From Crotophaga sulcirostris (lineage: Eukaryota; Chordata; Aves; Cuculiformes; Crotophagidae), in contig VYZB01000015.1 in the NCBI GenBank assembly GCA_013397455.1, forward strand, positions 2,108,267 through 2,172,266: a stretch of 64,000 nt of DNA, given 5' to 3'. The notes beneath the pieces are model-generated. The model was not told the DNA's origin and did no database searches. It saw nothing but the letters and a program-made list of their open reading frames with translations. A program made the position numbers and the translations under genes. Below are positions 48,690 to 62,100 of this stretch, in pieces (within the stretch, counting starts at the first letter, position 1; each line of letters starts with the position of its first letter).

Positions 48690-48790
48690 GTGGTGCCTTT
48701 TCTAGGCAAGGACCAAGTTTTATATATGTCGTTGGAAGACAGCCCCTGCCTTAAGGATCTAGATGTTCCATTTAAAAAGCAAAGTAACAA
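48690..48790 (+). repeat. Probable ancient amniote interspersed repeat
   Basis: The strings tctaggcaaggaccaag and gaagacagcccctgccttaa followed by ggatct resemble a very old repeat of amniote genomes, containing a 'gacagtccctgcc(c/t)aaagagct' block preceded by 'ggaccaggaccc'. The copy is diverged. The exact family (old CR1 or MIR-like) cannot be fixed by eye. Confidence 0.4.
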
Positions 48791-51700
48791 AATTATGTCT
48801 ATGCACTTTCTAACAATTTAAATAAATAAATAAATGCATTAAGAAGTGAAAGATTAGCCACACTTCTTATTATTCTTTTAGTGGAAAGCACAATGTCTTC
48901 TGCATGTCAGAAATCATTTATGGCATTTTATAACCTAAGTAAGGTCTTGTCTTTTTCCCATTAAATTCAATGGCAGTTTTTCCAGACAGCAACCAAAACA
49001 GGACTTTTGTGAGTTTTAATTAGCTTAAATTGTCCAATTACCATCTAAATCAGACACTAAATCATGAAGATACCTACAGTGTAATTTAATAACATTTATG
49101 TTTAACAGAGCATTAAAAGGCTAGGAATTTTCTACTGCTAGTCATTGTGTACCTTTAATAAAATATTAGACTGTACTTTGTAAAGTATCGTATTTTGCTG
49201 ATATCTGCCAGTAGTTTTCTACTCATCAGCAGAATAATTTGGAAGATGCATTCTCAAGCTTATGTGACTTATTTGTGCGGGGGCAGAGGACTTATCCACT
49301 TACATCTATTTCTCATCATACACAAATTTGAAGAAATTCTACAGGTGCTCTGTTTAGAGCCTGTAATATGATAAATGCTTTTCTTTAAATGCATGCATCC
49401 TACGATACCATCAAGATATGTGGAAAATAATAGAATGACCTGAATTATAAGTTATGAAAAAACTGTATCAAAGTGTGGCTCTTGAGATCATCTCAACCAC
49501 ATTCCATGGAATAGGTGATGTGTCCTCATTCTGCTGTCTCTAGGTTCATGTACAAAACAGTTAACTAATAACAAAAGTATATAAAAAAATCCAAATATTG
49601 TCCTTTATCAGCTATCACAAAAGGGAAGGACTACATTATCTCTATTTAAAATCTTCTCTGTCTTTCCAGATTTAGAACAAAGAATCAGCCTACACAATGA
49701 TCAGCAGTTATCACATAACACTTAGTACAAATATGCAAAATAATGAGAGCAATCTATACAATGTGTTTCCCGCAAGCTAGTCTGAAAGAAAAATATATAG
49801 GCTGGTTTTGAATGCATAGGAAAGGCTAAAGTTTGAAAATGGAAAAAGAAAGGTGAGGATATATTGAGAGATGGGAGATGGGGATGACAACTGCAGTAAC
49901 AAGGATTGAGACTATGCATCCTTTATACGCAACAGCAGAAGAGTCAAAGAAGAGATGATAAAATGAGTGTCACATTGCCTTGAAGATAATATGTCAAGTC
50001 AGTATAAAAGCAGCCTCCTTCCAGCAAAATATTTAACCCCATGCTTGTCTTGAAGGACACAGAGTGTCACTGAAGTCAATAAATTAACATCTCCAGCAGG
50101 CAGTTTTCCAGGGTTTAGCTGCACACAACCACCACTATAGCACAGACTCCTGTCTGGACAGATATTTGTATTTACATTTCAGTTTTACCTTGGTGCCATT
50201 TACCTCATTTTAAAGTGTAAAGTCTGTACTGGCAGGGCTCAGCATCGATCCCAAACATAGCACTGGCCACACAGTGCAGAGATTTTGTGTGAGAGAGGGA
50301 TTGCTCCCAACAGGCAGTAAGGGCAAAGCAAAATAAAGTTTACCAAGTAGACCTATGCACATGGCCAGAGAGCACACCTTGTCCTCTCTTATTTACTAAA
50401 GTAAATGTGACCAAAGCAGAACATTGCAAAGATATTCAAATTAACACTAATTTGCCACCTTGGCTACTGGCCTGCTTCTGCACTACCTTCTGTAGCTTAG
50501 TGAGGGGGTAAATTCTGGAGTCACAATAAAAAATCTTGACATAGATATACACCTTGCACTGAGTTTATACTACAAACTTTCACTGTTTTGAGAAAGCAAT
50601 TCCTGCATAGAGTAGAGCCCTGGAGTATTTGAAGCAGCCCTTTCACTTTGTTATTAAAAGGAGTAACCCAAATGGACTCCAGGCTTACTCAAGGACTGTG
50701 TTTGGTCTGTTTCACCCTGAACTGATTATAAATGCATTTTGCAAAAGCTGTGTCTGATGGTATGTGGACCCATATAATATAAGACAAGCAGATATGACCA
50801 TCTTCCAAGCAGATCAAAAGGTGTGTAATCATATTCATAGGATGATAATCCCACACTAGCACTCCTTGTCTGTTCAGATCAGCTGCTTTTCTTTTGGTAG
50901 TACTTTAACAGAATCACAGGGCTTTTCAGTAGGAACTAACTCATAGGAAGATCTCATCATGCATGCAGGCACACCCCATAACACTAGTGAGACAAGTTGC
51001 CTCTTCATAAGGGTTACACGTTTGGCTCTGATGATATTTCCTAGGGAACTGTGTAAGTATGTGACCAGTAAGAATTCTTTTCAGAGGCTGCTGAGGTTTT
51101 AACTTTTTCAACAGTAAGCGATTTTTTGTTATTAAACTCAAATAAAGGAAAAAAAATTGTTTTGATTTACCACTGAGATGTTTTCAGAATCTATTTTTCC
51201 TTGCATTTCTATTTAATGAATGCATTATTTTAGTTAGAAGAACGAGATTTACTTGGACTGGCAGAAATAAATAGATACAGTAAGCAAATACAGGCCTTTT
51301 AAACAATACCAATAAAAAAGTCCACATAGCAATTCATAATACATTTTTACAGACTACCTAATACAAAGGCAAATCCAAAGCCAGTAAAGTGAACAAAAAC
51401 CAATTTAAACCTTCCCTCAAATTATTTTTTCCTCTAAATTCTTAAAAGATGCTGCCTTCATAGAACCTTTTTAAAAATCAAAATATATTGTATTTTTTTT
51501 CTTTATTTTACAAAACTAGTTTGAGTGGACCAAAATTATTTAGGGAGGAAGAAGAAATTAATTTCAGATTTCATAAAATGATGATTTTTTTCACTATTTC
51601 TCTTTTTTCTCTCATTTTTCCAAACATAAGCACAGGTTTTCAACCATATCATTGTGTTCCTCAGAGTGCAATAGCCTGGTGCTGAGCTTCCCCTTCAAGT

Positions 51701-54700
51701 GTTCTGACCAGACTTACGTGGCAACAAGCTTCAGGTGCCATATCTCAAATCATATTGAATCTTATCTAAACCTGAGCTCGACATTACTCTTATCAAATTA
51801 GACAGTTTTTCACTTGCAGAGACCATAAACCTCCTGATGAGCACTAAGTGTTAGACTCTAAGTATTAAGGGCAGTAGTAATTCTCATCATGTGTGACCTT
51901 GGTGATTGTCATGTTTGTGACAACCAACAAGAGTGATACCTTCATTTTCTTTGCTTATAGAGCAGTTGCTGGGTCTTTCTCTACAGATCCTTCCCCCTGT
52001 GAAAAATTCTCTCACCCTGCCCAGGCTTCTCCATGTAGTCTCAGCTCTGACTGATTGTCAAACGAACCTCCTGTCTTCTGCCACGTGACTTTCTTAAGAA
52101 ATTGCAGAAGGAGAGGAAAAGAGATGACACAAAACAATGATCAGCAAGTTAGTTGCAACACTAGGTACCATTTTTTCCATTCCTATTGCAGACAATGGCA
52201 GGTTAGCCATCACCTTGTTAAGCTGTGAATTGTTGAGATCTAATTGTGCCAGTTCAGAAAGCCTAAGCCAGAGAGTACATTTTCATAGGAGAACACTGAC
52301 ATTATACATCTGTCTTTTATACTGTTCTGGTTGCATAATAGCAGGCCTTTGCACAGTCTCTCTGCTACTTGCAGCTCACAGCTTTGTCCTGCTCTTACCA
52401 AGATAGTCTATTCATATGCACGTCTTATTTTGTTTACACAAGACCAAAACAACTTTCAAAACTGTATCATTTTTGTCGGTTTATAATGTAAAGCTTTTCA
52501 GTTAGATTTTAATTCTTCATTTCTGGTGAACCCTGAACTCTCGCAAAGGCTTGGATACCATTTAATCTCTTAGTCGCTTACCTTGCCCAGCATCTTTTCG
52601 CTTCATTGCCTCTAGGCACAAGATCACTTGAGAGACTTATATGCTGTTATATTTCCAGTTACTTGTACTTGACATAGCCCTATTATGATTATTTTTCAAA
52701 GAAGTATGGAGTGATTTGGGAAATCATTTAATAAGTAAGTTGGTAGGTGACTGACTGGCTTTAAAAAGCCAGAGGAACTCAGCTGGCTCTCCTATTTTTG
52801 ACTAAATATCCAGGCAGCCCCAAAAAACTAGTGGCTGAGCAAACTGTCTCATTCATCCCCTCACTTTAACTTGTTCTTCTCATGAAGTACAAGATCCTAG
52901 TTGAAACCACCTCCGCTGTGGTTTACGCCACCATAGCACCTTCATGGTGTTCCTGGAGTCCGTGCAGTCAGTGAACTGAGCTCAGCTGATGCAGAGCTTC
53001 CCTCAGCCAAAGTGACCCACATGCCTCTGACTGTGTTGATACTAGTAAGAAATTCTACTTGAAGTTATAAAGCAGTGTCCTTCTTCAAAAACTCTGACAG
53101 AAGGTACCACACAGTTTAGAGTTTGTGCACTTAGCCTGGTTGCTGCAGAACAAGTTTTAACCATTAAAGAATTATTCCATAGTCACAGTGAAAGACCTAA
53201 CTCTTCACAATGTATGATGCTCTCAACAAACAGGAACAGACCTTTATACAGTGAGATTGAGACAATATTGTTTTCCTTCTAGTTGCCCCATTAAAGGACT
53301 TCAGTCTCTCAGCAGATGAAGCAATTCTAACAATCCTAAATTTATCCTTAATCTAAGATTCATGAGACAAGATTGTTAACAACTTCTGGGTTTTGTTTCT
53401 GGCTGTTGTAGTTCCTGTCCATGATCAGAGACTAACCAGCTGGCAACATAGTTCTGACTTTAGAGGGACATCAGTTATTTCTTCCTTCAAAGTTTATTGT
53501 ATGCTATGTCATTTTGAGACTGATTATCCTGTTTAAATATCTTCCTATCTGCTATCAACTCACATAAATATTTATTTTAAACGTTTTCAAAGTGACTCCT
53601 TACAATCAGCAACAGACCCTTCCCAGACAAACACAGCTGGGTGTTTTGAAATCCAGTATGATGAACTGTGAACAAACAAACCAAAAATTGTTAACTGCAC
53701 GTTCTTACAAAACTGCATTTTTCAGGCTGTATTTCCATCCTCTGAAATATGAACTGTTTATACTTCAACAATTTTGGCAAAATGTGCAGTCCTTGCTGGA
53801 TGACCAAATGCTGACCGATGGCGATTACAGGGAAAGTTTTAATTTTCATCCTGTTGGAACAGGAGACTTCCGAAGGGGAAGGAGGTGAAGGATGAAAGGT
53901 AAGGCTATTCGTGCTATATTTTAGCTCACTACAATTCATGTCTTCATCAGAGCTTTTTCTAATCTGATGTGTTCAAGGAGAGTTCATCAGTGGAGCTTGG
54001 AGAGTGATTTGTCCTGCCCATAAGCAGGAGCCTACATTTGATCAGATGGATTTCATCTTGAATTCTGGCTGATCACATGTGATCAGTGATACATAAACCT
54101 GCAACATGAATATCCTCTCAAAATCAGTGGCATTTTTACAACTGATTTAAGGAGAAGCAGGATCAATGATTTTCAAAATGTGGAAAAAGCAGTTACTTCC
54201 ATGAAAATTTACTTAATTATTTCTTGGAAAGCAACATGTTTAAAGAGACATTAAATATCTAAAATCTAAGTATAATTATTATCTAATTAAGATTATTTTA
54301 GATTCATTGCATCGGTAGTAGAAATCGTTACTTTTAAGCATTAAGTGGGATACACTGAACATGAATATTTCTTCTTCCATGTTAAACAGTTGCCAGAAAT
54401 TATCATTTCTCATTCTTTGGCTTTTTTTTTTAAGTTCACAGAAGAAATTTACTGGAAAAGAATGATTGGCTATAAATTTTTACCTCAGCAAAGTTTATAG
54501 AATTTCTCTGACAATTGCAGAGCACAAGGATGCATTAAAAAAGTCATGGTTAAGCAGATTGACCTAGGACAAGTTACATAACAAATGCTTTAGCTAGAGT
54601 AGCATATGTATTATACATCTGACAGGCTTTTGTCTCTATAAATCAGCACTTGTTTGCAAAGCAACAGAGAAAATATGTCTTAGTATGCAAACTGATGTAC

Positions 54701-57430
54701 AAGACAAAAAAAAAGAAAAGAAAAACTTCAGGGAAAAAACGTTTGCTCCAAAATTTAAGCTGTTAGAGAACAACTACTATTTAAAAATATAACAAATTGA
54801 AAGTATTTTTGCCCTTTGGACGATATTAGCACCATCAGTGAGTAAGCTACAGAAGCACATTTTGAGTTATTCCATTGAAATTTGTATTTCCAAACAAAGC
54901 GCTGTCTCATGACCCTTACAGAGCAATCTTTATGAGCAGGACATGCTGGGACAAGGGCCTGACTTCTCACTGGATGGCAGCTAAGGCAATGCTGGAACAG
55001 CTCTGTTAGTCACCAGTCAATTTTAAAATGTTCCATGACCATACCTGCACTATTGCAAGTTATGAGATCCGAGACAAGAAATCATCACAAACAGCAGGAG
55101 AGCTACCAAAATATATGGGAAGGTTAGAAAGTTGTGAGCATTGTATGTCTAGGTCAGTAGCTGCCAACTAGCTCAATTTAATTCTGTGAGATATATTGTC
55201 TTTACAGCCACAGATGATTACCTTTAGATTTATCACATGGCACTTCATGAGATCTAAAGCTACTGCATCTTCTGCAGTCTTCTTTTATGTCTTTTTCTGT
55301 CTACAAGTGATAAAGATGGAGGAAGGTTTTTAATTTTCATGCAGAGACACACAGAACAAAAAGGTTGAGAAAAAGAAATCAAAAAATTTTGGTCAGACCT
55401 CATTAACATACAGTGTTAATTCTTCTTGCTCTTTGCATAGTCAGGGGAGCCACATGACTGTTAATTTTCTGCTATGGTCTAATATTCAAATCCAATCAAA
55501 ACACAACTTTCCACAGGACTTGCCCTCTCATGCTGATGACAGATTACATGGATCTAAGAAAGGCATCCTAAATCTAAACCTTAAGCTTTAAACAATGTCA
55601 AGATAGAGCAAGTTACAGTTGGACCAAAGGTTTGTAACTAGGGCTAAGCACTCAATGAGAATGGACCCAGAGTGGACAATATCTGCGTCTTTTCTACCCA
55701 AACATCTTATATTTAAGTAGCACTTTCTCTAGAGCAAACGCCAGAATGGTCCCAGCACAGGTCCGAGCCACCATCAACCTGCTTTGATTTGCGCCTGTTT
55801 GCCATGATCCCAGGAGGCTTCTCCCACCAGTGCACTCCCACCTCGTTTGCCCCAGGAATGCCTTCCATGCCAGATGGCAGGAGGGCAAAATCCATATTGT
55901 GTGCTTTCTGGAAGTGTCAGTCTCAAACATCAGGGGCATGCATATCTTCACAGTAGATCTCAGTGTTGAACCATTTCTCCAGCTTTTATTGTCTCCAAAG
56001 AGGAATGGACAGTGACACCAAGGCTACAGGAGATTGAAGAAGAAAAGCCCCCATATTTTCTGTGCTTAACAAGCTGCTACTAAGCTCCCTATCAAAGAAT
56101 TCAATGAGCCACGGCTGGAGTGCTGTACAAACCATAAAATCCTGACCTAACAAATGTAAATTATAAATATTTATGGTTATTATAGTATGAAGGGGTAAAA
56201 GTTACCCTACTCAACTAGAATATGCCAGGCAATAGAGCCATGGCATGCCTATTTAAGTAACAGTTATTTTGATAGTAAGTGAAGATATTAAAAAGTCATC
56301 CAAAATAATGAATTTATATAAAGTTTCTAATGCCCAGTATTAGATGTTGTTAAAGTGATTGGACCAAATAGAAGCAGGTGCCTATATGCATCTGTCCAAT
56401 ATTAATACCCAGGATTTAATATATACATCAAGTTTATTCAAAAATATATCTTTGTTACATATAACTGCAAGATCTCTTATGGTCTGGTTTTAGCTTTCCT
56501 GAATTGCAATCAGAAAAAGATTTGAGTATATATCTGTTTTCTTCAGATTTGTTTTGCTTTTAATGTTATTATTCAGTAATTCAGCTGAGACAGCTTGAAA
56601 TTAAATTTGACTAAAATTACATTACAATGGAGCAACAATCACTAAATAGTATAAAAAAAAGAGTTATGCTTGATGGTTTTGCCTGAATAAACCAATTAGA
56701 GCACCCTATTGAGATTAAGAGCAACCAAACAGATCACTGGCATAAATGTTGTTTCTGCTGACTTTAAATGGGGGCCACGAATTTACCCTGTTAGTATATA
56801 TTTTGGAATGGTGCAATAGGGCATAAACCAGGGAATAATAAGCTTTGTAACAAAAGTGACATCATAAGAAAAAAATTCTCTGTGGAACACCTTCCCTACA
56901 GACCATGGCAACCACAGTCATCAGTTCTTCTAACAAAAAAATAATTCCACCCCATTTACAGCTCTGTTATATGTACACAAGGAAAGAAAACGTCAACGAA
57001 CTTCATTTAAAACAAGTCACAGTCTGTCCCTATATTTAATAATTTCAACAGCAAGAAGGCACGCTCTCCTTGGTCATCAGCCATATTGCAATATATGCTT
57101 ACAGAAGGCTGATTTAGATACAAGCCCTATTTCCCTTTTCTTTATCACAGCATGCCAGATTTAGCCTCTAAATGTGCATTTTTTCCTCTTCCATTTCCTC
57201 ACAGTTTTCTTTTTAAAGTATCTTTTAAATACTGAGCAGTGTGAAGCAATTGGCACAAAACCACAACTTATTACTGAGTAGTTGAAATTGGATGTTTCTT
57301 TACTGTTTCAGTGCAGCAAATTGCCAAATCAGCCCTGTTAGGATGAACAGTTCTCCATGGCTCCCTGGGGTTTCTTACAGTGAAGCTACGCTGCACTGGG
57401 AAAGTACTGACAGATTTTTAACTATTTTTT
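48791..57430. other. AT-rich unique sequence, no gene recognised
   Basis: About 8.6 kb without recognised genes or repeats apart from an AAAT microsatellite at about 48819-48835 and A-rich tracts near 54708-54725. A 98-codon plus frame at 53592-53888 is not recognised. TATAAAAG at 50003-50010 is isolated. Confidence 0.5.
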
Positions 57431-57640
57431 GTGCAATTAAAAGAACGGAAACAAGCTGAAAGAACACCACACGATCTCCCACACTCTCCAGAGAGCATCC
57501 CACAGAATATTCTGCAGATGACTGGTGGCCCACGGGGCACAATCGAGGAGTTGCTGGAAGAAAAGTGGTTTTGTAATGAGCCTGCCTCGCTTGCGAGTGA
57601 GTTAAATGCGCACTATAAAGGGCATTTTGCTAACACATAG
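57431..57640 (+). other. CpG-enriched segment with a 69-codon frame, unknown
   Basis: This segment stands out from the CpG-poor surroundings. Five CpG sites fall between 57532 and 57610, including ctcgcttgcgag at 57586-57597 and atgcgcac. An open frame ends at the TAG at 57638-57640. Its C-terminal half, containing TIEELLEEKWFCNEP, looks less biased than the chance frames around it. It is not recognised. It could be a conserved noncoding element, an isolated exon or a piece of an unidentified repeat. Confidence 0.25.
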
Positions 57641-59078
57641 TTTAAAGTCTGTACAAAACTCATGTAGACTTTTCTTTAATTAAAATTTCAGCACTTAAGA
57701 ATATTTGTAAAATCACAATAATCTCTATTTTTCACATGGTACCAACCCATAGCTTCCTGTCATGGCATCCTAGGAGAAATGCCCAGGCCATCTAAAGAGG
57801 ACACATGTTGATGTTTCTCAAATCAGGACATTACACTCAAAAAGTACAATAGGTGTTCTGAGAATTAATACTGATCTAAATATTACAAGATATAACTACA
57901 TTCAAATTATTTTATTCTTATTTATAAACTATTTTTATACTATACAAGTTCATAAACTCATCTACTTGTTTATAAAATACAAAATAAAATTGATTGCATT
58001 GTTGTTTAATGCAACTTGAAGCATTTGTGCACACACAATCAATCAGTCAGTGTTATGTACTTTCTGAGTATGGATATAAAGAGACTGGAAATTATGTGAC
58101 ATATTATGCAGATGGGAAAAAAGGAACAGTTAGAAACTATAGGCAGATACCTTTATTGTCCTGGAAACATCAATACCCACTCGTCTTCAAATAGGCTTCA
58201 CAGTCTACTTCGTTCAAATATCACTTTTACAAGAACAGCCAAAGAAACCACCCTTAAATTCAGAACAATTTTGGTCTTTTGTATTTTCTTCTTCCTTTCA
58301 GCTCTTCTTTTTTTTTTAAAAAAAAAAGAGGAAAACTTATTTGCCCCAGCATTGTTTTAACTGCTGCAGTGATCCATAATCAAGCAATCAAACTTCTATA
58401 GCTCTGAAGGTGAACTGACTGCAGCAACACTGAGAAATCTGTTACTTTGTAAGAGCTGTTTTTCGCTTTCAGATGTACAACCTGCACATTTGATAAGCAT
58501 ACCCCCTTTACTATGCTGTTCCTTGAATGTGTGTCTTTATCTGCACTCTCAGATAACACCCAGAAATAACAGTTACAGTGGGATGATGAGGCTCGACAAT
58601 AAAATTCACTACAAGTAAGTCACATATACACGCAACAGTCATGGAATGACTTTAAAAGACAAAAAGATAAACCAACAAATATACACAAGAATATGTATCA
58701 GCTGGCTATCAGATGCAGGTGAAAATATTTTCTCTTTTTATGCTTATTTCTTGACAATTCAAAACAACAAAATAGTTGTTTTTATCCTTGCTTGGGTACA
58801 GTATAACTACTGTATGGGGGGCATATTTTATTTATTGCTTAAAGTATCAGTCCTTCTTCAATATTTATTATGGCAGGTATTTATATCCATAAGAGTAAAG
58901 GGCTACTGCAGGATTACTTTGGGATAATTAAATGCATTGCACATGAGTGCACAATCCAAATCTCACTAAAGGAAAAGCACAGATCACAGTGAACACGGGA
59001 TCAGATTCATGATGCGTGATCTGATGCACATTATGGACACTGAAATCCATTTAGGATATAAAAATACTACGCAGAACC
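57641..59078. other. AT-rich unique sequence with T10A10 palindrome
   Basis: No recognised gene. About 57890-57990 is very AT-rich. A perfect T10A10 palindrome lies at 58308-58327, preceded by a pyrimidine tract. The remaining open frames (66-93 codons) look random. Confidence 0.55.
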
Positions 59079-59123
59079 TTATATGTATATATATGTGTAT
59101 ATATGTGTGTTTATGTATATATA
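59079..59123. repeat. TATG/TA microsatellite
   Basis: Alternating purine-pyrimidine repeat of TATATGTG-type units on the plus strand, about 45 bases, imperfect. Confidence 0.85.
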
Positions 59124-62100
59124 CGACTTTAAGACTCAAAATATGGCTAAATTGTTATAGCCTTATGATTATTTATAGCAACGTATGTTGCTAAATCTGG
59201 CATGAAATCAAATTAGTCAGGCTGTCCAAGCAAACGTAATGAAACTATCTACCTTTAGGAAGAACTACTTTCTAATTATAAAAAAGAAATGTCATTAAAA
59301 TCAACAACACTGAATTATTTGCTTTTAACCATGGAAAATTACAATTATTTACCTTTTTTCATGAAAAGTTGTTTTCCCAGTTGTGTACTTAACCCTGTTT
59401 ATGTCATGTTTATTTTAGTAGAAGAAAGATTAATTTTTTAGGCATTAGTACCACAAACATATCAGACTTAAAAGACCTTCCCAAGGCTTCTGTTTAAAAA
59501 AGACAGAAAGTTACAACTACAGGACCTATGGGCATACCAAAATGGTGTTGTCCCGATGTAAGCATTGGAAAGGCAAAACTGAATGAACTTATAAAACATC
59601 AGATACATATACGTGTGATAGAAATTTGTCCGTGGAATCAAAATGCCTTTTAGTGTACAAGATCTAACCAGATCTGAAAGTTGATGTAAACTACATTCAG
59701 TTTTGAAATTAAGGCATTCTTAAAAGTGAAAGTGACTTATTAATGAAACAAAATAATTATAATATGTTTGAAGGTTTTGCATTCTTTTATTTCAGGGTGA
59801 TAATATTAAATAAGACAGGAATTTTTAAATTTTTTTTTTTACCCTCTATTTTTTATTCTTTTACTTTCAGGATGGCTTTAAAAAAGTATGACCTCATCTA
59901 ATTTTAGCTGCCTAGAAGTCTAGTCTAGCTTCATTTCTTAGGCTGTATTTATATTTGGCATCAACTTCAGATTAATATCTCTTCTGAAGAAATCATTGTT
60001 ACTTTCAAACAAAACCACTGGGCAATCCTGGATCATAATGTCAATAACAGAGGTCCTGCAATCTGTGACACTCTGTTTAAAAATGAGGTCATTTACACCT
60101 ACCAAAGCTATGTTTTAATTTTCCTGCACATGTGACCCTTTTCTTATTATTCACCCAATTAGACTGTGCTTCCCTCTCACATCTTAAGCACCAGCTCCCT
60201 CCAGAAGTTCAATAACATGCACATGACTACAAGGAGGAGTGGCAGCATGGGAGCATTGGCCACTACATAGCCTCAGTGATGACAATGGACCTCACGCCGT
60301 GAACAGTGCTTTCAGGATGTCCACCATGCACTATCAACTATTCCATATTCTCAAAACACAACCTTTCTGATCTTGCTCTTCCAATTCAGATTGATACAAC
60401 TGAACAAGGCAGCAAGATTTGTCACAGTATTATAAACCGTAGCACACATTTAATAAGTTTGTCTTTTTTTTTTCTTTTAATTACCTCTTTGAGGTTAGAC
60501 TGAGTTATATCTTGAGTACTAATAAGAGTGCCAAGAATCTTCGTAATTTTCCAGTCAAAGCCAATTAATGAACTCCTCCAAAAAAAATAACATGATAAAA
60601 TACCAAAGTTAATAAAACGCCTAGCACTTTCCAACATATAGTTTTCACAGAGAAGTTTACTATTTGACCAATTCAGCTTTTATTCATGAAGTCTCTAGGA
60701 TCAAATATTGTTCCAGCAAGTTTTGTGACTAAGTAGAGAGGGGATGAAAGATGAGGGTGTTTATAGTAGCACAGAAAATGAATCCACTGATTAGCATGAG
60801 TCAGAAAATATATATAAAAAAGAAAAAAAATGAGCTGCAGAATGCAGAATGAGGCAGGTTTTCAGATACTTTTACGATCTCTAAAGGGACAGTTTAGCAT
60901 AGTAGATGTTTACTGAATGACAGAATTACAGCACATTCAAACTAATAAAACACAAAAAATATTTCTTTTTTGTCACTCAAAACAGAAAAATGAAATTAAG
61001 TGGATAAAGATTGTGTCAATGACTGTACCAAAATCAGCCAATAATTTTTCCCTAAGGGGTGCAGAAGAGATTAAATGATTGTCAATTAATCTATGTTAAG
61101 TGTGCATAGTGCTATATAGAAGTGGGAGAAAAGAAAGTTAGTTCTCTAACCAATGATCAACAGAGATTAGCATATGCCACTATGTGTAGATAAACTAAAG
61201 ATCATCCATGGACAATTTTATTCTTTAGAAAATCCTGTTCCTAAATGGGAATCATCTGGATCTCTTTCACTTTGGGTAGTCAAGACAGAGTAGTAGTTAA
61301 GTACAAATCCACATCTTAGCACTGTCCTCCTTAGCCACGTATGATCCGAAGTGTTGAATATCCAATTCCACTTTATTTCCAGCCTAAGGGCAATGTAGGG
61401 CTGCTTTCTTCAAGTGCTGGGAGGTCGAACTTTTAGGGAAAGAGCTACCTTCTATAAAAACACTTCTACATAGAGAGCTTGAAGTAATTCCTATGTTGTC
61501 AGTTAGCTTTAGCATATGACCATATGCTTTTTCCCCTAGGTTGAGAAGCTCTCATATTGTCTTCCCTATGAGAACAAGACAGTAAAAACATACAAAAGTA
61601 CTGTGATGTCTTAAAAAAATAAGGACTATGTGTAAATTCAGTAAGGATGGATAGGTTCATAACACAAAGGTTATACACAGATAGATTTCTTAAGAATATT
61701 ATTCAAGCTTGTTTGTTTGTTTATTTGTTTGATTATAGGTCAGACTATAAGTATTTATAGACAGAGGTACTGAAAACAACCAGTTTCTGGCAAAAAGATA
61801 TGACTGAACATACTGCATGAGGAGTGGTAATATTAATCTCTGCTGTTTAATACAGAAACTCAAAGAGCCATCTGTCTGTCATCTGCAAGCGTTTCATAAA
61901 ACCTACTGAAGCATAGATGTGGATGGTTTGCTGGAACTTTGATTATAAGCCAGGAAAAAATGTCACGTGTATTAATTACACTCATTCTTAATTGCTCATC
62001 CTTTAGGAAATAAACAATACTGTTTCTACTGAACATGAAATAAAAATGTTTAAAAATGCAGATGGGTGTGTGGGCACAATCAATTGTTTACAGAATGCTT

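Noticed and set aside
50003..50010. TATAAAAG core-promoter-like string (similar strings near 57613 and 62505)
   Set aside because: Isolated TATA-like strings are expected by chance in AT-rich DNA. No initiator, transcript or coding context supports them.
50912..50930. agaatcacagggcttttcag resembling a CR1 minus-strand 3' end
   Set aside because: Only the octamer-like first bases match. The following sequence lacks the CR1 'ttgggaaggac...gtccaacc' block.
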